NCBI RefSeq assembly: GCF_900167055.1
Contig: NZ_FUXP01000007.1
Location: 61,451 to 125,450, forward strand
Reading direction: 5' to 3'
Origin: Lysobacter spongiicola DSM 21749
GTDB taxonomy: Bacteria; Pseudomonadota; Gammaproteobacteria; Xanthomonadales; Xanthomonadaceae
Length of the DNA: 64,000 bases
Made by a program: the position numbers and the translations under genes. Below the pieces are notes generated by a model. It was not told the DNA's origin. It saw nothing but the letters and a program-made list of their open reading frames with translations, and searched no databases. Below, piece by piece: positions 60,296 to 64,000 of this stretch (positions are counted from its first letter, which is position 1; each line of letters begins with the position of its first letter).

Positions 60296-60865
60296 ATGCC
60301 GATCCACCGCAAGATCGTCCTCACCGACTTCGCACGCACCCGCCTGTTCCCGCGTGAGCCGCGGCGCAACACCATCCAGGACTGCACGCCCGATCAGTTC
60401 GAGCGCCACCTCAACGAATCTTCGCCGCTGAAGGTGCTGGACGGCTACGCGCCGTTCTGCAAGCTGCACGTGCACCGCAACTGGACCTCCACCAGGTGCC
60501 TGACGGTGCCCATCACCGACGACAACCGGCACCTGCTGCGTTCCGACTACGAGGCTCGCTCCAGATCGGAGTTGCCGGTGCTGGTGCGCTGGTTCGAGGG
60601 GGTCGATCCGCCGGTCGCCGGGTACCTCATCGTCATCCTCTACAGCCGCGAGCAACTGGCAAAAGAAGGCACGGACATCGTCGAGGACTGGGGCGTGGTG
60701 GGCTGCATGTACACCGCCGAGCAGGAGGAAACCCCGATGGCACCGATCACGATGATGCGCAATGCGCTCGGGGTGGGGGAGGGCGGCTCGGGCATCCCGC
60801 TGGACCGCAAGGCCTACCGCCGCAGCGTGGAGTTCTGGAGCACCCACGCGAACTGGCGCGGCTAG
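60296..60865 (+). CDS. DUF3228 family protein (189 aa)
   Basis: ATG 60296 is chosen because the upstream frame runs through the REP-like repeat. DUF3228 blocks are clear: RRNTIQDCTPDQFERHLNES, DGYAPFCKLHVHRNWTSTRC, SRSELPVLVRWFEGVDPPVA and YLIVILYSREQLAKEG. Function is unknown; the protein is soluble. It is convergent with the next gene. Confidence 0.92.
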   Translation: MPIHRKIVLTDFARTRLFPREPRRNTIQDCTPDQFERHLNESSPLKVLDGYAPFCKLHVHRNWTSTRCLTVPITDDNRHLLRSDYEARSRSELPVLVRWFEGVDPPVAGYLIVILYSREQLAKEGTDIVEDWGVVGCMYTAEQEETPMAPITMMRNALGVGEGGSGIPLDRKAYRRSVEFWSTHANWRG

Positions 60866-60871
60866 GCGGTG

Positions 60872-61504
60872 CTATATGACGTCAGGCAGCTCATCCGCCA
60901 GTGATCGCTCCATCTGCCTGCGTTCACGCTTGGACCGGATCTGGGTGGCGCCGTAGCTGCGTGGTCGCAAAGCGGGTCCACGCTCGTGCTGGATGATGTC
61001 GAAAGTCCGCCTGGCGCCCGCCAGCAGATCCTCCGACCCATGGACGGCAATGACCTTGAGCTCGAGCGAATGGCGACCGGCGCCTGGCTCGAGGCTCCTC
61101 CCGCCCTCCGGTGCAGACTCCATCGCGTGATCGATGATGGCCTGCACGCTGCCCATGTCCCTCACGTGTCCGGCCTTGAGCGGTCCCTGACGCGTCCATA
61201 GCCGGATCTCGCTGGGATCGCTCCAGGTCTCGTTGTCGAGCTCGGTGATGGAACAGACCAGCACGCCCTCCGGCCCCTCGATGCGGGCAATCAGGGCGTG
61301 GATGTAGATGGCTTCCGCGCTCATGTTGGTCACCAGGCAGTGGGCGTCCAGCCCGCGGCCTTGCCCGAGGTTGATCAGGATCGTGGGCTTGCGCTGGCGA
61401 CGGTAGCTGGCGAGGAAGACCTGCAGGTAGACGATCCAGACGACAAGCGTCCCGACCGTCACCAGGAGCGAGATCGACTCGCGGTGCTCGAGGATCCATT
61501 GCAT
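60872..61504 (-). CDS. Membrane-anchored protein of unknown function (210 aa)
   Basis: ATG 61504 opens MQWILEHRESISLLVTVGTL with one membrane helix (about 12-34). It is followed by a basic segment (SYRRQRKPTILINLGQGRG) and a cytoplasmic immunoglobulin-like stretch (CLVTNMSAEAIYIHALIARI). Similar single-pass proteins occur in many proteobacteria without assigned function. Confidence 0.7.
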   Translation of the reverse strand: MQWILEHRESISLLVTVGTLVVWIVYLQVFLASYRRQRKPTILINLGQGRGLDAHCLVTNMSAEAIYIHALIARIEGPEGVLVCSITELDNETWSDPSEIRLWTRQGPLKAGHVRDMGSVQAIIDHAMESAPEGGRSLEPGAGRHSLELKVIAVHGSEDLLAGARRTFDIIQHERGPALRPRSYGATQIRSKRERRQMERSLADELPDVI

Positions 61505-61568
61505 GGCTGCGCCTCGCTGTGTTCGTAGGAACACGATAAAGACGCCTGCGTCGCGCAGCCGTTAACGG

Positions 61569-62708
61569 TCAGCGCGGCTCCGCCCGTCCATGCTGCTCCA
61601 TCATCCGCAGGACCGATTCCACCGGCAGGGCCTCCACCTGGTGGCCGTCGCGGCCCTGCATGGAGGCGGCGTGGAAGAGGGAGTTGATGATGGCCTCTTC
61701 GGTGGCCTCGATGGCGGCCATGAACAGCGGGGACATGGCGTCGTTTCGCAGCACGGTTGCCTCCTGGAGTCGGCTCCCGGACTCATGGGGCACACGAACC
61801 GATTCGTTGGTCGAGAACGCGATGACGTAGTCGCCACTCCCGTTGGAGGCGATGCCGCCGGTCCGCCCGAGGCCGAGCATGGCGCGCTCGGCCAGCCGTT
61901 CCAGGTTGCGTGCATCGAGGGGAGCGTCGGTGGCCACGATGATCATGCATGAACCATCCGGCGAATCGTTGAGTGCGTCGCTGAGGTAGTACTTACCGAG
62001 CGCCTCGCCGATGGCGACCCCGTCGACGGTCAGCACGCCGCCGAAGTTGGTTTGGACGAGGACGCCGACGGTGTATCCGCCGAGCGAGCCGGGCAGCCTG
62101 CGGGACGAGGTGCCGATCCCGCCCTTGAAGCCGAACGCGACCGTGCCGGTGCCCGCGCCCACGTTGCCTTGCTCGATCGGACCGCTCGTGGCCGCGGCGA
62201 TGGCCTCGAGCACATGACCCCGGGTCACGTGCCGCCCGCGGATGTCGTTGAGATACCCGTCGTTGGTTTCACCGACCACCGGGTTCACCGAGCGGACGTC
62301 GTCGTTCCCGGCGTAGGAGAAGGCGTGGTCGATCAGCGCGTCGGCCGCGACCGGCACGCTGAGGGTGTTGGTCAGGATGATCGGCGTCTCCAGGGTACCC
62401 AGCTCCCGGACCTGGGTGCTGCCCATGAGCTTCCCGAACCCGTTGCCCACGTGGATCGCGGCCGGCACCTTGTCGCGGAATGTGTTCCCGCCATGCGGGA
62501 GGATGGCGGTCACGCCGGTGCGCACGTCGTCGCCATTGATGAGCGTCCTGTGGCCCACCGCGACCCCCGGGACATCGGTGATGGCGTTCAGCCTCCCTGG
62601 CGGGAGCACCCCGATGTTGATGCCATGGTCACGCAGGCTCCCCTGCTGCGCGTGCGCGCACATGCAGGCCGTCAACAGCATTGCGAAGGCAGCTAGGCGA
62701 AGCGGCAT
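61569..62708 (-). CDS. P1-family aminopeptidase, DmpA-like (S58), exported (379 aa)
   Basis: ATG 62708 begins a signal peptide (MPLRLAAFAMLLTACMCAHA). The P1/DmpA fold reads RLNAITDVPGVAVGHRTL, ETNDGYLNDIRGRHVTRGHV and FGFKGGIGTSSRRLPGSLGG, where self-cleavage before the Ser/Thr exposes the N-terminal nucleophile. Members release N-terminal D- or L-amino acids or beta-peptides. The exported form suggests periplasmic peptide turnover. Confidence 0.9.
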   Translation of the reverse strand: MPLRLAAFAMLLTACMCAHAQQGSLRDHGINIGVLPPGRLNAITDVPGVAVGHRTLINGDDVRTGVTAILPHGGNTFRDKVPAAIHVGNGFGKLMGSTQVRELGTLETPIILTNTLSVPVAADALIDHAFSYAGNDDVRSVNPVVGETNDGYLNDIRGRHVTRGHVLEAIAAATSGPIEQGNVGAGTGTVAFGFKGGIGTSSRRLPGSLGGYTVGVLVQTNFGGVLTVDGVAIGEALGKYYLSDALNDSPDGSCMIIVATDAPLDARNLERLAERAMLGLGRTGGIASNGSGDYVIAFSTNESVRVPHESGSRLQEATVLRNDAMSPLFMAAIEATEEAIINSLFHAASMQGRDGHQVEALPVESVLRMMEQHGRAEPR

Positions 62709-62862
62709 GGCGATATCCGTGTCGTGGCGTATGGCGGAGGACGATACCCGGATCGATGGCGTTGTCGATTTGCCCTCTCCCGGTTCGTCGTGAGGGTACA
62801 ACCAGCCTGCGGGCCTTCGCGGCAGTAGCGGCGCTGGGCATTCACCCAAGGAGGAGCAGCAC

Positions 62863-63588
62863 ATGACCTATTACACCGGTTCGATCGCAGCAGTCCCCAC
62901 GACCAACAGGCAGGCCTACATCGAGCATGCCACCGCGGCCTGGCCCTTGTTCCAGGGTTATGGCGCCACCCGCATGGTGGAAGCCTGGGGCGTGGACGTC
63001 CCGCATGGCAAGGTCACCGACTTCCATCGGGCGGTGGAGGCGAAGGATGACGAGAGCGTGGTGTTCTCCTGGATCGCCTGGCCCGACAAAGCCACCGCGG
63101 ATGCTGCCTGGCCGAAGATGGAAAGCGACCCCGCGATGAAAACGCTGCCGGAGATGCCCTTCGACGGCAGGCGGATGATCTTCGGTGGGTTTTCCCCGGT
63201 GTTTACGCAGGGCCAGGCGGCCGGCCAGGGCTACTACCAGGGATTCGCCCTGGCCGTGCCCGCTGCCAACAGGGCGGCGTACGTCGACATGGCCAAGCAG
63301 GGCTGGGAGATGTTCCAGAAAGGGGGCGCCGTCGGGATGGTGGAAGCCTGGGGTGAGGACGTGCCACGCGGCAAGCGCACCGACTTCTACCGTGCCACGC
63401 AGGCCGAAGGCGACGAGGTGCCCGTGTTCAGCTGGATGGTCTGGCCGGACCGCGCCACCTGTGATGCGGCGGCCAAGGCCATGGATGAGGGGATGGACTG
63501 CCAGGACATGCCCGAGATGCCGTTCGACGGCAAGCGCATGTTCTGGGGCGGGTTCGAGCCGGTATTCGATTCCGGCGCCCGGGCCTGA
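62863..63588 (+). CDS. Tandem DUF1428 (YbaA-like) protein (241 aa)
   Basis: Two DUF1428 domains sit in one chain: ATRMVEAWGVDVPHGKVTDF with EMPFDGRRMIFGGFSPVF, and AVGMVEAWGEDVPRGKRTDF with EMPFDGKRMFWGGFEPVF. Single-domain YbaA is about 117 residues, so this is an internal duplication or fusion. Function is unknown. AAGGAGGAG lies upstream of the ATG. Confidence 0.92.
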   Translation: MTYYTGSIAAVPTTNRQAYIEHATAAWPLFQGYGATRMVEAWGVDVPHGKVTDFHRAVEAKDDESVVFSWIAWPDKATADAAWPKMESDPAMKTLPEMPFDGRRMIFGGFSPVFTQGQAAGQGYYQGFALAVPAANRAAYVDMAKQGWEMFQKGGAVGMVEAWGEDVPRGKRTDFYRATQAEGDEVPVFSWMVWPDRATCDAAAKAMDEGMDCQDMPEMPFDGKRMFWGGFEPVFDSGARA

Positions 63589-63708
63589 CCCGCAGCGCCG
63601 CGTAACCCGCCTTTTACGCAGTGCTGAGCCGCATGCCCGCACAGTCGGTCGCGTCTTGCCGAACTGGTGCCTGCATGAACCCGACTAGCTGTGATCTCTC
63701 AGTAGGTT

Positions 63709-63777
63709 GTTCATCCGGGGTGGTCCCGGAAGACTGGAGGTGCGAATCAGCCACCCCTCCAGGAGCCCCGGATGAAC
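63709..63777 (+). promoter_or_regulatory. Stem-loop burying the transposase start codon
   Basis: GTTCATCCGGGG (63709-63720) pairs perfectly with CCCCGGATGAAC (63766-63777), which contains the transposase ATG. An inner stem CTGGAGG (63734-63740) / CCTCCAG (63756-63762) contains the ribosome-site-like GGAG. Transcripts entering from outside would fold and hide the start. Confidence 0.65.
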
Positions 63778-64000
63778 CTGCATAAACATGCCCGCCTTAG
63801 CCCTCGCGGTCGAGCCCTGCTCGTGGACCGCATCTTGATTCAGGGCCTGCGCGTGGAAGAAGCCGCACACGCCGCCGGCGTGAGCGTTCGAACAGCGTAC
63901 AAGTGGCTGAAACGGTTCAAGGAAGAAGGTTCGGGCGGGTTAACCGATCGATCCTCGAGACCGCGGCACTGTCCCCACGCGACAGCGCCACGGATCGTGG
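63772..64000 (+). CDS. IS481-family transposase, N-terminal part (runs off window)
   Basis: From ATG 63772 the frame reads MNLHKHARLSPRGRALLVDR, VEEAAHAAGVSVRTAYKWLK (HTH) and RFKEEGSGGLTDRSSRPR, the standard N-terminus of IS481-family transposases. The DDE catalytic domain lies beyond the window. The C-terminus of a related copy survives in the scar at 7243-7407. Confidence 0.92.
   Translation, partial: MNLHKHARLSPRGRALLVDRILIQGLRVEEAAHAAGVSVRTAYKWLKRFKEEGSGGLTDRSSRPRHCPHATAPRIV

Larger units (their letters stand above)
63690..64000 (+). mobile_element. IS481-family insertion sequence, left end (continues beyond window)
   Basis: The left end starts TGTGATCTCTCAGTAGGTTG and matches the scar at 7209-7242. 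It is preceded by CTAG (63685-63688) plus one base; B. pertussis IS481 targets NCTAGN. The transposase follows from 63772. Confidence 0.85.

Noticed and set aside
1..64000. tRNA, rRNA, riboswitch and CRISPR features
   Set aside because: No convincing cloverleaf, conserved rRNA segment, riboswitch core or repeat-spacer array was found by eye in either strand.

Overview
This is a 64 kb chromosomal window from a GC-rich gammaproteobacterium. Gene content points to the Lysobacteraceae/Xanthomonadaceae (Lysobacter, Luteimonas or a relative): a fused isobutyryl-CoA mutase IcmF, the 'CCTGTAGGAGCG...' class of short palindromic repeat, an Anbu proteasome-like operon, many secreted hydrolases and IS481-family elements. 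This placement is inference from gene content, not from a marker gene. No rRNA, tRNA or CRISPR array was seen.

Left accessory block (about 1.9-10.2 kb). Behind icmF lies an AT-richer insert with a RelA/SpoT-domain synthetase and an overlapping small ORF. It is followed by decayed genes: an Mrr-like fragment, an unidentified 3' fragment, a truncated conserved protein, and a PLD-nuclease/SF2-helicase broken by one lost base. Next come an IS481 scar, an unknown membrane protein, an intact Mrr-type endonuclease with a zinc ribbon, and a membrane-protein/XRE-regulator pair behind a nested palindrome. It reads as an eroding defence or mobile-element island.

Middle (10.3-45.7 kb). Mostly household and envelope genes: a BAAT-type hydrolase, a TPR protein, a beta-lactamase-fold hydrolase with an AraC-type regulator, YajD and an RcnB-like protein. 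Two HigBA-type toxin-antitoxin pairs flank an NhaP-type antiporter. Then follow a Pit transporter with its PhoU-like partner, a diguanylate cyclase, a DUF305-LVIVD fusion, PutP, and a tightly packed ATP-grasp / alpha-E / transglutaminase / Anbu operon. Further on are a PhaZ7-like polyhydroxybutyrate depolymerase, a membrane glycerophosphodiesterase, RlmF, motAB behind a sigma-28-like promoter, an ene-reductase, a bacterial TrmY homologue, an acyltransferase, and a cytoplasmic-looking amidase overlapping a lipoprotein gene (effector/immunity-like).

Right part (45.7-64 kb). An M14 carboxypeptidase, a Tat-exported LD-carboxypeptidase and a DUF1456 protein come first. The most interesting locus follows: a two-gene operon of an 84-residue cysteine-containing peptide and a DUF692 (MNIO) enzyme fused to what looks like its partner domain, a candidate minimal RiPP pathway. 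Beyond it are two related secreted proteins, a CocE/S15-type hydrolase, a sterol-desaturase-family protein, a stand-alone GspE/PilB-type ATPase, a DUF1328 microprotein, an outer-membrane barrel protein, small DUF proteins, a P1-family aminopeptidase and a tandem DUF1428 protein. The window ends inside an IS481-family transposase whose left end matches the scar at 7.2 kb.
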